A DNA stretch of 64,000 nucleotides from Anastatus disparis (Eukaryota > Arthropoda > Insecta > Hymenoptera > Eupelmidae): contig JAFFSR010000033.1 of NCBI GenBank assembly GCA_017163975.1, positions 328,501-392,500 on the forward strand, given 5' to 3'. The notes beneath the pieces were generated by a model. The model was given only the letters and a program-made list of their open reading frames with translations, ran no database searches and was not told the origin of the DNA. Below, one piece after another: positions 11,130 through 22,599 of the stretch. Numbering within the stretch: the first letter of the stretch is position 1; each line of letters begins with the position of its first letter. Made by a program: the position numbers and the translations under genes.

Positions 11130-11750
11130 TCAGGTGCAACTTTATTTAGTTTTGCTGATTTTTATCATTATTTTTGTCGTTTATGTCTATATTTAAAATA
11201 TATAATTCCTTGCTGCTTTCTTGTATTAATTTTCTATTTGCAGGTGATTTTAATTTTTCACGCTGGTTGGTTTTTTATTTATTTTTATTTTCTTCAATTT
11301 TAGTGACATTTACACTAGGATCATGTTGAGATTTTTCATATTCTTGTTTATAAGCATTTTGATTTTGAGTATTATTATTTTGATTATAATAAGCTTTATT
11401 TATATTCTCGTTTTTATTAAATGTTTTTTGTTGAGTATTATTTTTATTTTATTTCTTTTAAATTTTTAAGTTTTTCATTTTTAATGTTAACAATAACATG
11501 TTTAGATTTTTGTTATATCTTTTTTTCTTTCCATATTCTCTACATATGTATTTTTCTTTAACTCGTTTAATTTATTTTCTATTTTTTCTATCTTGTTATT
11601 TAAATATTTAATTAATTCTATTGTAATCTCATTTTTTTCATTCCTCGCCTCTATTAAATCATTTATTCTTTTTTTCAAATACGCGACTCTATTATAATCC
11701 GTCCCTGTGAACAGGTTATTTGGGTGATTCGGAATCATTTACTGTCTTTC
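11130..11750 (-). pseudogene. gag remnant of the gypsy-like element
   Basis: Upstream of the protease on the - strand lie an Asn/Gln/Lys-rich stretch (around 11280-11470, with NNNTQNQNAYKQEYEKS in one frame) and a 78-codon coiled-coil-like frame at 11738-11502 rich in KK, EK and NK (KKRINDLIEARNEKNEITIE). Stops separate them. I see no CCHC zinc knuckle. The right end is cut by the 163-bp-unit element at 11751. Assignment as gag is inferred from position between the LTR side and the protease, not from a conserved motif. Confidence 0.5.
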
Positions 11751-14173
11751 GCTTTCTCATAGAGAAAGCATTGTATCAATAAAAAAAATTGTTTTCTATT
11801 TTTCATTAATTTGTACATATTTAGACTCAGGAAGTCGAAAAAAGTGGTTTCCAGAAAATGTCTGTGTGTGTGTGTGTGTATGATTTCAGTACGCCAAAAA
11901 TATCTCGAGAAGTACTCGATGGATTTGCTTCAAATTTTGCATGCAATTTATTTTTTTGTCCAACTGGGGGGGGGAAGCTATTAAAAATTGATCTTCCTAG
12001 CTCAGTTAATTTTAGAGCTATTTTCATAATTTTGAAAAAATTTTGATTTTTCATTTTTTCGGTATTTTACGTAAACTACTCGAAGAATTTTTTTGAAAAT
12101 TTGGATGAACATTATTCGCGACTGCCAAAAGAAGAAAAACTTTCATTAACTGATTTTCTTAGCGCATTTTTAATTTTAGAGCAATTTGAAAATTTAAAAA
12201 AAAAAATTTTTTTTTCATTTTTTTTATTTTATGAAAACTATTCGATAGATTTGCTCCAAAATTTGTATGCAAGTTATTCGCTATTGCCTGAGGAAAATTA
12301 ACTTTGGAAAACTCATTTATTTAGTGCATTTTTAATTTTAGAGCATTTAGAAAATTTTTGAAAAAATGTTTATTTTTCATTTTTTTTATATTACACAAAA
12401 ACCATTCGTTAGATTTGCTCTAAAGTCATTATGCAAATTATTCGTTATTGCCTTAATGAAACAAGCTTTGGAAAACTTATTTTCTTAGTGCAATTTTAAT
12501 TTAAGAGAATTTTGAAAAATTTAAAAAAAAATTTTCCATTTTCTTGGGTTTTACGTAAACTACTCTAAGAATTTGTTTAAAAATTTGTATAGTAATTATT
12601 TGCTACTGTTAAAATAATAAAAACATTTGAAAACTGATTTTCTTGGCATACTATTAATTTTAGAGCGTTTTGTAAATTTTTAAAAAAGTTGTTATTTTTT
12701 ATTATTTTTCTATTTTACGAAAACCATTCGATTGATTTGCTCCAAAATTTTTATGCAAGTTATTCGCTATTGTCTAAAGAAAATAAGCTTTGGAAAACTT
12801 ATTTCCTTAGTGCAGTTTTAATTTAAGAAAATTTTGAAAATTTGAAAAAATGTTTATTTCTCATTTTTTTTATATTACACAAAAACCATTCTTTAGATTT
12901 GCTCTAAAATCATTATGCAAATTATTCGTTATTGCCTTAATGAAACAAGCTTTGAAAAACTTATTTTCTTAGTGTAGTTTTAATTTAAGAGTCCGCTGTA
13001 TCTCTGTCCTTTTCTAATTAAAAAATTGACTTTTTTCCCAAAATTAGCAACAAGAGGCAAAAATAAAGAGATGGTTTCGATGTGTTTAATAAAATGTAAT
13101 ATTTTCTTTGATTAGTATGAATTAATTTTATTGCTTAGTTTTTAAGAAAAATTGGAATAACTTAAAAAATTAGAAATTAGTGTCAAATAATGGGATTTTC
13201 AAGTTATTCCAACTTTTCTTGAAAATAAAGCGGTGGAATTAAATTATTCTTATCAGAGAAAATATTGCTTTCTATTACACGAATCGAAACCATCTCTTTA
13301 TTTCTGTCTGAAGCTATTAGTTTTTATAAAAAATGAATTTTAAATAGATTCGGTAAAACAGGTAACTGTGTCGGTATACAGCTGACTCTTAAGAGAATTT
13401 TGAAAAATTAAAAAAAAATTTCTAAAAAAAAGACGTCTAGTCAGCGTTTTCTTACTGGCTTATTCATTTAGTTTAATATATTTCTTATACTTCTACGTTT
13501 TATTATTTTCTAGAATATTCCACTCGTAATAATATTTCACTAAAACCATTTCACAGATTTGCTATAAAATTATTATGAAAATTATTCGTTATTGCCTTGA
13601 TGAAACAAGCTTTGGAAAACTTATTTTCTTCGCGCAGTTATAATTTTAGAGCATTTTGAAAATTTTGAAAAAAATTTATTTTAAATTTTTCATTTTTTTT
13701 GGATCTTACGTAAAGTACTCTAAGAATTTGTTTAAAAATGTGTATAGAAATTATTTGATACTGTTAAAATAATAAAAACATTTGAAAACTAATTTTTTTG
13801 GCATACTATTAATTTTATTATTTTTCTATTTCGTGGAAACCATTCAATAGATTGGCTCCAAAATTTTTATGCAAGTAATTTGCTACTGTCTGAAGAAAAC
13901 AAATTTTGGAAAACTAATTTTGTCAGTGCAGTTTTAATTTAAGAGAGTTTTGAAAATTTTCATACAAATTTTTATTTTTCATTTATCTTCTTTCTTAGCG
14001 TGGTTACGATTAGAAATTTCGTTGTCATCGTTCTTTTAAAGTACAAATTTATAAATAAATATTAATGTTAGACAATTTTTTTATATTAAAATCACATTTA
14101 AATAAATATAAAAAAAATTAATGAAACTCAAAGAGCTCTATGAGAAAGCATTCCGCCAAAGCACTTGGCAGCG
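11751..14173 (+). mobile_element. family S element (copy S1): fixed ends around ~163-bp tandem units
   Basis: It starts GCTTTCTCATAGAGAAAGCA, then AGTCGAAAAAAGTGGTTTCC and a (TG)n seed. It ends with CTATGAGAAAGCATTCCGCC and GCACTTGGCAGCG. Between them, imperfect units recur at about 12075, 12238, 12401, 12559, 12723 and 12884 (158-165 bp apart), each containing ACNATTCGATAGATTTGCTC-like and TTTTAATTTTAGAGCATTTTGAAAATTT blocks. The same ends occur at 38302, 29966 and 49277/55077. No protein is encoded. The motif GCTTTCTCATAGAG recurs at both ends pointing inward. It is interrupted at 12989-13388 by a TTAA-flanked foldback. Its class is unknown. Confidence 0.7.
12989..13388. mobile_element. TTAA-flanked foldback, family B (copy B1)
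   Basis: A 400-bp element begins GAGTCCGCTGTATCTCTGTC and ends GGTATACAGCTGACTC, with TTAA on both sides (12985-12988, 13389-13392). Its inner arms (AAAGAGATGGTTTCGATGTG against the complement near 13280) pair over most of the element. It shares CTCTGTCCTTTTCTAAT and the general plan with copies at 27714 and 36990. The terminal repeats are more diverged than in its relatives. Confidence 0.7.
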
Positions 14174-14267
14174 TTTTTTAATTGTATTTAAAAAAAAAAA
14201 TACTTAATTTATGTTATTTAAACGCAACTCTACAACTTGCGTGGGTATCAACGTTAGATTGAGAACT

Positions 14268-14278
14268 GGTGGGCGCCA
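14268..14278 (-). other. primer-binding-site-like sequence
   Basis: One base inside the end of LTR copy 2, the - strand reads TGGCGCCCACC. A TGG...start directly after the LTR CA/ACA end is the usual place and form of the tRNA primer binding site of LTR elements. I do not assign the tRNA. Confidence 0.6.
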
Positions 14279-14279
14279 A

Positions 14280-15544
14280 TGTAACCTTCTCTCTTATTAT
14301 TTGTTTAATTTACTTTAATTATTTATTTTAATAATTATTTTATTTATGAAGAGCGCAGCTATCTCATTATAAATGACAATTCGTTTTAGAGAATCGTTAC
14401 AAGCTAGCGCGCCATGCCTAGCTTGTGCAGACTCTTTGTGTTTTTATTGTTTGTTAAAGTCGTATATAGCTAGGACACTAGCTATAAACGACACAATCTA
14501 GCGCTAGACAAAGAATTACTTGCTTGTAGCACGTGCTAGGCCTTTCGCCACTTGTGCTATGAGCAAGCATGTCTCGATGCTGAGGGAGCTAATCCAAGAG
14601 TGACGAGAGTCACAAACTCCTCGCACTGCCTGCATCAGCTCTCCTAGGTCTCTCTCCCACTCTTCTAGCTTACCAGGAGAGTGTCTGAGTTGCGGGTCAC
14701 AGATCTTGATGAAACTTTGGGATAAGTATTCAGGTACCAAAATATGAGTAAAGCCACAGCAGTACGGTCTAACGCTTCGAAAAACTAAAGTTATGGACGA
14801 TTATAGTCTTATTTTCAGAAAAATATGAAAAAAGAACTCCTAATTGAAGTGTAAATAATTCTGTCTAAAAATGTCTTTAATAAATCTACAATAACTAAAA
14901 TGAAAGCAGAGAAAGCAAGCTTTAATTTGCTGGTTTCCGAATCGAAAAATATTAATTAGAACTAAATTTATGCTTATTTGAAGTTAAGCAGCAAAAGAGT
15001 ACTAAAAATCACCATCCTTCAAGATTTAGACTATTTTTGGTACTCTCTTATTGCTCAACTTTAAACAAGCATAACTTTAGTTCAAATTATTATTTTTTGA
15101 TTCGGAAACCAGCAAATTAAAGCTTGCTTTCTCTGCTTTCATTTTAATTATTGTGGATTTATTAAAGACATTTTTAGACAGAATTATTTACACTTTAATT
15201 AGGAGTTCTTTTTTCATATTTTTCTAAAAATAAGACTATAATCGTCCATAACTTCAGTTTTTCGAAGCGTTAGACCGTACTGCTGTGGCTTTACTCATAT
15301 TTTGGTACCTAAATACTTATCCCAAAGTTTGATTAAGATCGGTGACCCGCAACTCAGACACTCTCCTGGTTAGTAGAAGAGAGAGAGAGAGCCGCCGTGT
15401 ACTTTCAGCGGTACTTACACATGCAAGTGCGTGTACATACATACGCGCGCTTGCATGTTTAACCACTTTGGTCTTTTTTGGTGTTTGCGCGCGCAGTTTT
15501 TAGTATCGTATGATTTCAGGGCCGTACATACTCGGGCGCTCACA
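14280..15544 (-). mobile_element. LTR copy 2 (5' LTR of the gypsy-like element), split by a foldback
   Basis: On the - strand the LTR begins TGTGAGCGCCCGAGTATGTA (at 15544) and ends GAGAAGGTTACA (at 14280), followed by the primer-binding-site-like sequence. Without the 697-bp foldback it is about 565 bp. The block 14500-14669 matches LTR copies 1 and 3. The outer part near 14400-14450 (GCGCGCCATGCCTAGCTTGTGC) has a relative near 40431, but the first ~120 bases do not match copy 1. The base next to the element at 15545 begins CACTA; no matching duplication was found on the far side of copy 1. Confidence 0.7.
14673..15369. mobile_element. foldback element, family A (copy A3), TTA duplication
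   Basis: Ends CCAGGAGAGTGTCTGAGTTG and CAACTCAGACACTCTCCTGG form a perfect 20-base inverted repeat. TTA flanks at 14670-14672 and 15370-15372. The arms are almost perfectly complementary to a short centre near 15020-15040. It belongs to the same subfamily as A2 (GGTACC(A/G)AAATATGA(G/T)TAAAGCC block). It occupies the same target position in the LTR as A1 does in LTR copy 1, while LTR copy 3 has an empty site at about 40873. Confidence 0.8.
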
Positions 15545-16864
15545 CACTAAAGAAGAATACACATGTTTACATCGGCTCTATCACGCGCAGCATTTTTCGC
15601 TTTACAAAAATATTTTAGACTTTTCAAACAAGATTAGCATCGATAATTAATAGAGTTATTGACTACGTTAGAAGCATATTATTGTCTTAATAAATTGTAA
15701 ATCCGTGTATAAAAAATATTTTATATTCTTCTCTCAGCTGCAGCGCCCCCATGCGGCAAATAGTCCCGACCGCCTCTTAAAAGTTTTTATAGATTCATCC
15801 GAAATAGAAAAAGAAATTAAATTAGCAAGTACAAATAGTCTCAAATTAAATTATAAAATAGAAAATAGTAGCATCTAATAAATGAAATTTGTCAAAATTA
15901 GTAATTTAGTATAGTAAAATCATACTTTTGTTCTCACTTTTCATATAACTGCTGAACTATAATTAAATGGACGGTAACTTTCAAGAGATTGTGTTACTAC
16001 ATAAGCATTAAGTTATAATGATTCGATTATAAATTTTATTGTGAATTGACAATTTTTTACAAAAATATTTTATAATATTTCATTAGGTAACTTTATATAA
16101 CCATGTCTTTTTAAACGAATTTTGAAATTATTTTTATTATTTAGACTAAAGCTAGGTGATACTTAATTTTTTGTGAACCTTGTCGTTTATTTTATCAAAT
16201 TAGATTTAGTTTATAGTATTCGAACAGCCGTTAAGTTATGGAATTTAGTTTATTTTGAAGTTAAAAAGGAAAACAAAAAGGGGAAGAGAGAATTTTTAAA
16301 ATATTAATGCTCCTAATATATCCGATAGAAAACTTATATCTCTTAGATGTTTTGAGAAATGGCTAGACCATAAAAACGACTAAGGTTTAAAAAATTATTA
16401 TTAAATGCTAATTATAATATTGAATAATAATTAATTTTTGTTAAAAACCCAGGTATTTTCTCGCATACAGGAAATAAGATCTAACTTTCAATTTACTATT
16501 TTAGTTTAGTTAAAAGCACACGGAAAAAGGTAAATACCAATAAAATCAATCTACACGTAGTATGTATAATTTCTGTGATAAAGTATAAAAAAAAATGTGA
16601 TGGCATAATTTTAATAAATACCATACTTCAAATTTTTACTACTAATATTGGCACAACTATATAACGAACTGAGTACATGAATTTCTGCTACGTAGTACCT
16701 ATTTTTTCGGTACTGCGACTGACATTTCACCTATCCAATCCAGGAACAATATTTCACAGAGAATATAGTTGTTAGTGTCCGTGGGACTGATTTTCCCATA
16801 CTAGGATTAAAAGTTAATGATTATAAAATCATTTTGATAATATATAACCCTTTTAATTTTTAAT
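15545..16864. other. AT-rich DNA without a recognised gene
   Basis: No coding frame of note. A right-end-like sequence CGACCGCCTCTTAA occurs at about 15769-15782 and matches the right end of the foldback at 42580-42962, so a diverged or truncated TTAA-type element probably ends here; its left end was not found. Confidence 0.4.
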
Positions 16865-16868
16865 TTAA

Positions 16869-17188
16869 CGGGATATCAGAGCTGTTGTAATCGATTTTTG
16901 CATTTTTTATTTTGTTGATATCTTTTTAAATTTATAATTAAAACAAATATAAGTTATGTTAGTACCATGATTTTTGTCAAAATAAGAAATCATTTGAACT
17001 TATTATTTTTTTATAATCTTGAATTGCAAATTAGATCAAGCTCGACAAACCTAACCTCAAAATACTATACATCGAAAGTTTGTATATAATATTTTGGTGG
17101 ATTTTATGGTTGTTGAGTTTTCCGCACTCAAGTTTAATCTTACAAATTTTTTTATTGTAGCGAAAAAATTCATCTGCCCTTCCCTGTT
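16869..17188 (+). mobile_element. TTAA-flanked element, family C (copy C3, diverged)
   Basis: It starts after TTAA with CGGGATATCAGAGCTGTTG and follows the same order as C1 at 37403: a T-rich block with TGATATCTTTTTAAATT, then AACAAATATAA, then TCGACAAACCTAACCTCAAA, then TTGTTGAGTTTTCCGCAC. The right end (ending before TTAA at 17189-17192) is shortened and diverged relative to C1. Confidence 0.55.
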
Positions 17189-17192
17189 TTAA

Positions 17193-18374
17193 AATAATTA
17201 ACTTGAGTTAAAAATTAATTATTAATAATTTAAATTTGTTAAATATTATATGATTAATATTATATTTATCGACTGTTAAAAATTTTTATACAATTCAATG
17301 GTTTTTACGATATGATGAATTGGTTGTATTGAAGTTTTATACTCGACAGTGTCGCAGTAAGTATTACATAGGTACTGTGTTGGTATGAGATAATTCAGTC
17401 ACGTGGTATGGAAAAATTTGGTACTATACCAAATATTTCTAAGGACTAGTCGCATTAAAAGATGTACTAATATAGGTCGTCTTAAAGTGTATACTGAGCA
17501 TCAATTAAAAAACGACTGGTTATGTTCTTTCTAGTACTAACTCACGTTAGGACATTCTTTTCTAGATATTTTCCTTTCTCCATGCATTTGTTTTATTCAC
17601 CTAAGGTCATAAAGGTTATTGAAAGAATTTATAAAATTCAATCTTGAATAATCAGTAAAATATGAATACATTTATATTAATTCTTTTCAATTTTCAAATT
17701 ACTTGATTTATGTTTTATCATGTGAATTTTATATTATTTATTAATTTCATACTATAGAAAGAAGATGAGTACTTGACGCAAAATTTTATAAAATTCTTTT
17801 GAAATCTAAAGGCAAGATGAGAATTTTATATTTTTTTATGCTGATTTTAATCTTTTTTACACAGAAATGAGTTTAGCTTAATGTCTATAAAATTATTATT
17901 ATATTAAAAATGTAAAATTACTTGAGTTACCTTGCTAAAGTATTTAATTTTCTGTTTTTGAAAGTTATCATTTTTTTTATCAAAGTATTAAAATTATTTA
18001 ATCAATCGATAAGATTGAAGTTAGGATTTTAGCAAAACAAATTTAGATGCTTACATACTCATGAACCAGCATATTTATGTACCTATTTCTATTATATTTT
18101 TTTTTCAAATTATTAAGTTAATAAATTCATCATTCAATAATTTAAAAAAAGTTCATTTTATGTATAGTAAGAAACTATTTTATGGTCAGTAGAAATGGAA
18201 ACGATTTTTTTTTAAACATTTTACAGACATTTCTTTGGCATTATCATTACTAATTGCCATAAATTTTACATTCACCACTCTTTATGCTCACATTTCTACC
18301 ATGGGATTTTAATATTTTTAATATTCTTTGAATATTGAAAACTACTATCCCTTAATGTAAATAATCATTGATAA

Positions 18375-18427
<53 letters not shown>

Positions 18428-19036
18428 TAATCTAAATAATACAAAAATTAGTAGATCGTGTTAACCATTACATAATAAATAAGGATGAATTTACAACGTT
18501 TGAGCTATACTATATACAAGTTAGTATTTACCCTATTATTTAAAAAAATCAGAGCATAGAAAATTGGAAAACCATATTATATAAGATCAAATTTTTTCAC
18601 TTCATTACATTGACAACATATAATAATAGATAAAAATTGTATATGTACACAATTGGTTATAAATTCATATTTTTAATTATTATTCAACATACTCAAATTA
18701 ACTAACAAAATAAATTATAAACCAGCACCCACATAAATTGAGCATTTCGCCAATAAAATATTGATCCACGTGCCTGGCAAGTTATTTTTTAGATATTTAG
18801 TAAAATTCAATATATTTTACAGCACTTGAAAATAAAAAGATAGTATAACGAGATACAGAATACCTAATTTTATTAAAAGTATTACAATTAAAATGGGTAT
18901 AGGTAAATATTAGAAAGTCATAAATTTTGAAGCTGATGGCATCAAATTCTGAAATATAAGTTATTAAAAGCTAATGCCCCTTCTGCCAAGATTTTAGAAA
19001 TATAATTACACAGTTTTAATCTTCAACCGTAGCATA
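17193..19036. other. AT-rich DNA with a TA microsatellite
   Basis: No gene or paired terminal repeats were recognised. A pure (TA)n tract of about 42 bp lies at 18378-18421. Confidence 0.6.
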
Positions 19037-19095
19037 CTTAATAAAAAATTTCCGAAATGTTGAAGTTCAACGTTTCGGAAATTTTTTATTGAATA
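19037..19095. repeat. near-perfect short palindrome
   Basis: AATAAAAAATTTCCGAAATGTTGAA is followed directly by its complement GTTCAACGTTTCGGAAATTTTTTATT with one mismatch and almost no loop. It could be a minimal foldback remnant. No function is claimed. Confidence 0.7.
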
Positions 19096-19239
19096 TGTCT
19101 CTTATCAACAATAAAATAAAATAGATATCACAAAGATTAACTATAAAATTTTTGTCAATGTTCAAGTACTAATATTTACTAATAAATGTATCATCATCGC
19201 TATCTTCATCTCAATAATCACTTTTTTTCATAAATTATT

Positions 19240-19240
<1 letters not shown>

Positions 19241-19281
<41 letters not shown>
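19241..19281. repeat. (TC)n microsatellite
   Basis: About 20 CT/TC units immediately precede the LINE fragment; a second, interrupted TC tract follows it at 20271-20345. Confidence 0.95.
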
Positions 19282-19284
<3 letters not shown>

Positions 19285-19286
19285 CC

Positions 19287-20270
19287 TCCGCCTGCTCTAT
19301 AAACTTCGTCGTTTCAATTGCTTCGACTCACAAGGAGAGTGCATTGCATTTGGGTCTTGGATTTTCTTCTAGCTTTGGGATTTTTTTTCTTACATAAAAT
19401 CATGAAAAAGCCGCGTCCATTCGGTCCAACCCTCGATTTTTTCCGAGTTATGAGCAGTTTTGTCTGTTTCGTTGAAAAAATTGCATCTGGTTTATAATTT
19501 TACAGTTTTTGAACTACTTATTCAAGAAGGTTTTTACTGATTGCATATTAAAGTTAAAATTAAAACCTTTTGATTAAAAAAAAAACGTGTCCAAAAAGCT
19601 CAAGTTGTTAAAAAGTTATGGGCGAATAAAAATAGCGCAAATATTTAGCTCAAAAAATGCATAGAAAATAAATGCAATATTTTAGTCAGAAATCCATTTC
19701 AATTTTCATCCCTTTATAAGTTTTTAACAACTTGAGCTTTTTGGACACGTTTTTTTTTTAATTGAAAGGTTTTAATCTCAACTTTAATATGCAACCAGTA
19801 AAAATTTTCTAGAATAAGTAGTTCGAAAACTGTAAAATTATAAAGCAGATGAAATTTTTTCAACAAAACAGATAAAACTGCTCATAACTCGGAAAAAATC
19901 GAGCGTTGGACCGAATAGACGCGGCTTTTTCTATGATTTTATGTAAGAAAAAAGATCCCAAGACTAGAAGAAAATCCAAGACCCAAATGCAATGCACTCT
20001 CCTTGTCAGTAATACGATGGTTTGCATCGTATTTTAGCAAGAGAATCTACTCAATACCTGACCTAGAGGGTCGTGTGGGTGAGTGGGTAACCTGTACAGC
20101 AGGTGTACCACAGGGCAGTGTCTTAGGACCGTTAGTTTTCTCTATCTATATTAAAGACTTATCTCTTGTCTTAACAAAGTCGACACATATCTTGTTTGCC
20201 GATGATCTTCAAGTCTATCACTCATTTTTGCTGTCCAATCTACATAGTGAGATTGACTTTTTAAATCAAT
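19287..20270 (+). pseudogene. LINE reverse-transcriptase fragment split by a foldback
   Basis: Two pieces of one RT frame are visible. The left piece (19287-19330) encodes LLYKLRRFNCFDS; the right piece (20006-20270) encodes VIRWFASYFSKR, then GVPQGSVLGPLVFSIYIKDL and the catalytic box in ILFADDLQVYH. GVPQGSVLGP and FADD are hallmarks of non-LTR retrotransposon RTs (Jockey/CR1/I-type clades). The 675-bp foldback between them carries TCA at both ends, and removing it with one TCA joins the pieces in frame at D-S-V-I-R-W. Both outer edges pass into TC microsatellite, so only about 105 residues survive. The clade was not resolved. Confidence 0.85.
19331..20005. mobile_element. foldback element inside the LINE fragment (A-like ends, TCA duplication)
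   Basis: Ends CAAGGAGAGTGCATTGCATT and AATGCAATGCACTCTCCTTG are perfect complements over 20 bases, with TCA at 19328-19330 and 20006-20008. Arms pair over about 330 bp with a centre near 19650. The terminal C(A)AGGAGAGTG resembles family A (C(C/T)AGGAGAGT) and the duplication is also 3 bp, so I place it as a distant relative; the interior does not match family A. Confidence 0.75.
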
Positions 20271-20570
20271 CTCTCTCTCTCTCTCTGTCTCTCTCTTTCT
20301 CTATCTCTCTCTGTCTCTCTTTCATTCTCTCTCTCTCTCTCCCTCTCTTACTTAAGCTTAAATATGTATACATGCACACACAACGACACTGTGCCGTTGA
20401 GCCTTCTCTCTTTTCTCCTGTACATTGCTTGGTATAGTGTATTAATGCATGCGTTATGAATTAATAATGAAAGTTAGGCGTAATTGGTGGGTCTACCTAT
20501 ATTTGCGCTCTTAATGAGGAGATTCACTAAAAAATAGAAAATAAAAAATTAAAAAAAAAAACCGACTTTA

Positions 20571-22351
20571 TATACATTGAAAAAGAAACATTAAACAAAA
20601 ACAAAATTTTTTACAGGAAAAAAACGATTTTGAAAACATTGCACTAAAAATTAACAAATAATATATTACCCTTAGAAATTATACGCATAAAAAGCATCCA
20701 ACACACGTGTAGTGAATATAATATAGACTATCTAATTACAGTCATCCCTCCGAATAAGCGCATAGAAGCCCCCAAGGGGAAGAGGTTTTCCACGAATCGG
20801 GGTTCCCCCACCTCGCGTACATAGATCCTTTTTTCCTGACTTGCTTTCTCTCTTGCACATTTTAGGTTTAGTGCTTCTTAATAAGCGTATTGGCGATAGT
20901 TCCTTAAATTACCGTACATTTATTGTTTTAACGGCTACTGTTTAAGAGCAGACACGTGTCATTAGTATAGAAACACTCGGTGAATGTGTAAAAATGTCAG
21001 TCTCGATTAAAAAAAATCAAACGCGAAAATTCTTTTGTTCAAGCAGGTGCTAGTGATGCAAAAAATGAAAGTGATTCCGTGAAAGTGAGTGTCGAAGAAC
21101 CTGTAGCAAAAAAAAACGCAATTCAAAACAATTTTCAGAATGATTTTCAAAATGAATTTCTAATAACAAAAGCTTACAATAATTTGTCAGAAAAAATTTA
21201 ATAAAAGTAAATCAACGTTTGAATTAATAAAACTATAAATAATTATTATAAATATATTTATAAACATTTTTAATAAAAATTTATGCTTCAATAAAAAATT
21301 TCGTTATTAATAATAAAAAATATTAAGATTTTATTTGAAATTTAAATTATAAATCCTCTACGAGCGATTGCGCTTATTGAGAAGCAGTCCGCAAAAGTTT
21401 AGTGAGCTCGGACTTGGTAGTCGCAGTGGGGGCATGGCTCGCGAGCAAACATAGGGGTATGCGCTTATTGCGGATGCGCTTATTCGGAGGGATGACTGTA
21501 TTACAAATACAAACGAATTATTTTTTATTAGGCTGCTTACAAAGAAATTAGTCAATAGATAAGACAATATATACATAAAAAAATATTAGAATTTTTTGAG
21601 TCAGTGCCAGCCTGAAAAAATTGTCACAAATCTAACAAAAAATTTTAAAAGTAAACACAGGAGGCAATAGATACCTAATAAAATGTTAAATATCAAGAAT
21701 ACTATATATACAGCGTCAATTACCTAAGTTCTGTAATTGTCATCAGTTTTACACTGTGCTGCCTTATATGTCTCAAATTTTCTTCTGCGTGATGGAGTTT
21801 TCTGGATAACTACGTAGTAACTCAACGTGGAACTACGGCAGTCGGCGCATGATTATTCGAATGCTAAAGTCGCGAACATTTCAAACTTGTATCCAGATTT
21901 AATATTAACAAAATATTAAATTTATAATAACGGAATTTGAAATCATATAAAATAAATATAATTTGAATAGGCTTATCGATATACCAATAATATATTTTAT
22001 CATATTTTTTTTATATTTGATGCAATTTTTTTCAAAATTTTTTGTTAGATTTGTGACAATTTTTTCAGGCTGGCACCGACTTCAAAAATTCGAATATTTT
22101 TTTATGTATATATCTATTGACTAATTTCTTTGTAAGAAGCCTAATAAAAATATAATTGGTTTCTGTTTGTAATAATTAGATAGTCTATATTATATTCGCT
22201 ACACGCGTGTTAGATGCTTTTTATGCGTATACGTTCTCAAAGTAATATATTATTTGTTAATTTTTAGTGCAATGTTTAGAAAATCGTTTTTTTCCTGTAA
22301 AAAATTTTGTTTTTGTTTAATGTTTCTTTTTCAATGTTTTTGAAGTCGGTT
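20571..22351. mobile_element. TIR element (ACCGACTT ends) carrying a pogo-like element
   Basis: ACCGACTTTATATACATTGA at the left pairs with TCAATGTTTTTGAAGTCGGT at the right. The inverted repeat continues for some 340 bp per arm (AAACAAAAACAAAATTTTTTACAGG, then TAGACTATCTAATTA, and after the nested element GTTAGATTTGTGACAATTTTTTCAGGCTGGCAC). Without the nested pogo-like element it is about 1 kb. Poly-A/T runs obscure the exact ends and the target duplication. No ORF. Confidence 0.65.
20739..21498 (+). mobile_element. pogo/Tigger-like deletion derivative, TA duplication
   Basis: Perfect terminal repeats CAGTCATCCCTCCGAATAAG are flanked by TA (20737-20738, 21499-21500). The CAGT start and TA target fit pogo/Tigger elements of the IS630-Tc1-mariner group. 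Inside, a frame from ATG 20994 reads MSVSIKKNQTRKF and then breaks, and a later stretch (about 21051-21201) reads as an acidic, Asn-rich protein tail (NESDSVKVSVEEPVAKKN) ending in TAA. This looks like the start and end of a transposase gene with the middle deleted. It is not autonomous. The transposase assignment rests on position and element type rather than on conserved motifs. Confidence 0.65.
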
Positions 22352-22599
22352 TTTTTTTTATTGTAATAATAAACATAAAATATTTATTGGTGAACATTTT
22401 TTGCTAAATGGTGCAAGACTTTTAAGATGACAATTAAGTCTCAAAGCCATGAGAAAACCTGAATGTTCGATATTAAATTCACTCTGCTGTTTTTTTTTTG
22501 CAAACAATCCATGTTGAATTAATATGAATGCATAATCCAGTAGCAACTCCATCGTGAAATAGTGGCCATAGATCAATAATTCTTAGTACATCAATATTT

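Larger units (their letters stand above)
917..15544 (-). mobile_element. Ty3/gypsy-like retrotransposon, degraded and repeatedly interrupted
   Basis: Reading on the - strand from right to left gives LTR copy 2, a primer-binding-site-like sequence, gag remnant, protease, RT, RNase H, DDE integrase and then LTR copy 1. The domain order PR-RT-RH-INT is diagnostic of Ty3/gypsy (Metaviridae-type) elements. No envelope-like ORF is seen. Stops occur inside pol, for example at the WQI position of RT and between RT and connection, and at least five other elements have inserted, so it is not functional. The pairing of the two LTRs is uncertain because their left parts differ and no shared target duplication was found. 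Confidence 0.7.

Noticed and set aside
4860..11750. Possible envelope gene making this an errantivirus
   Set aside because: No frame with signal peptide, fusion-peptide or membrane features lies between integrase and the LTR; only AT-rich DNA and inserted foldbacks are present.
14516..14740. 74-codon - strand frame and the similar frames at 40728-41084
   Set aside because: They lie across LTR sequence and, for the first, run into a foldback; frames are not conserved between LTR copies.
16699..17372. Possible larger TIR element around C3 (GTACC...TACTGCGAC repeats)
   Set aside because: Matches near 16699-16735 and 17347-17372 are short and imperfect; no target duplication was found.
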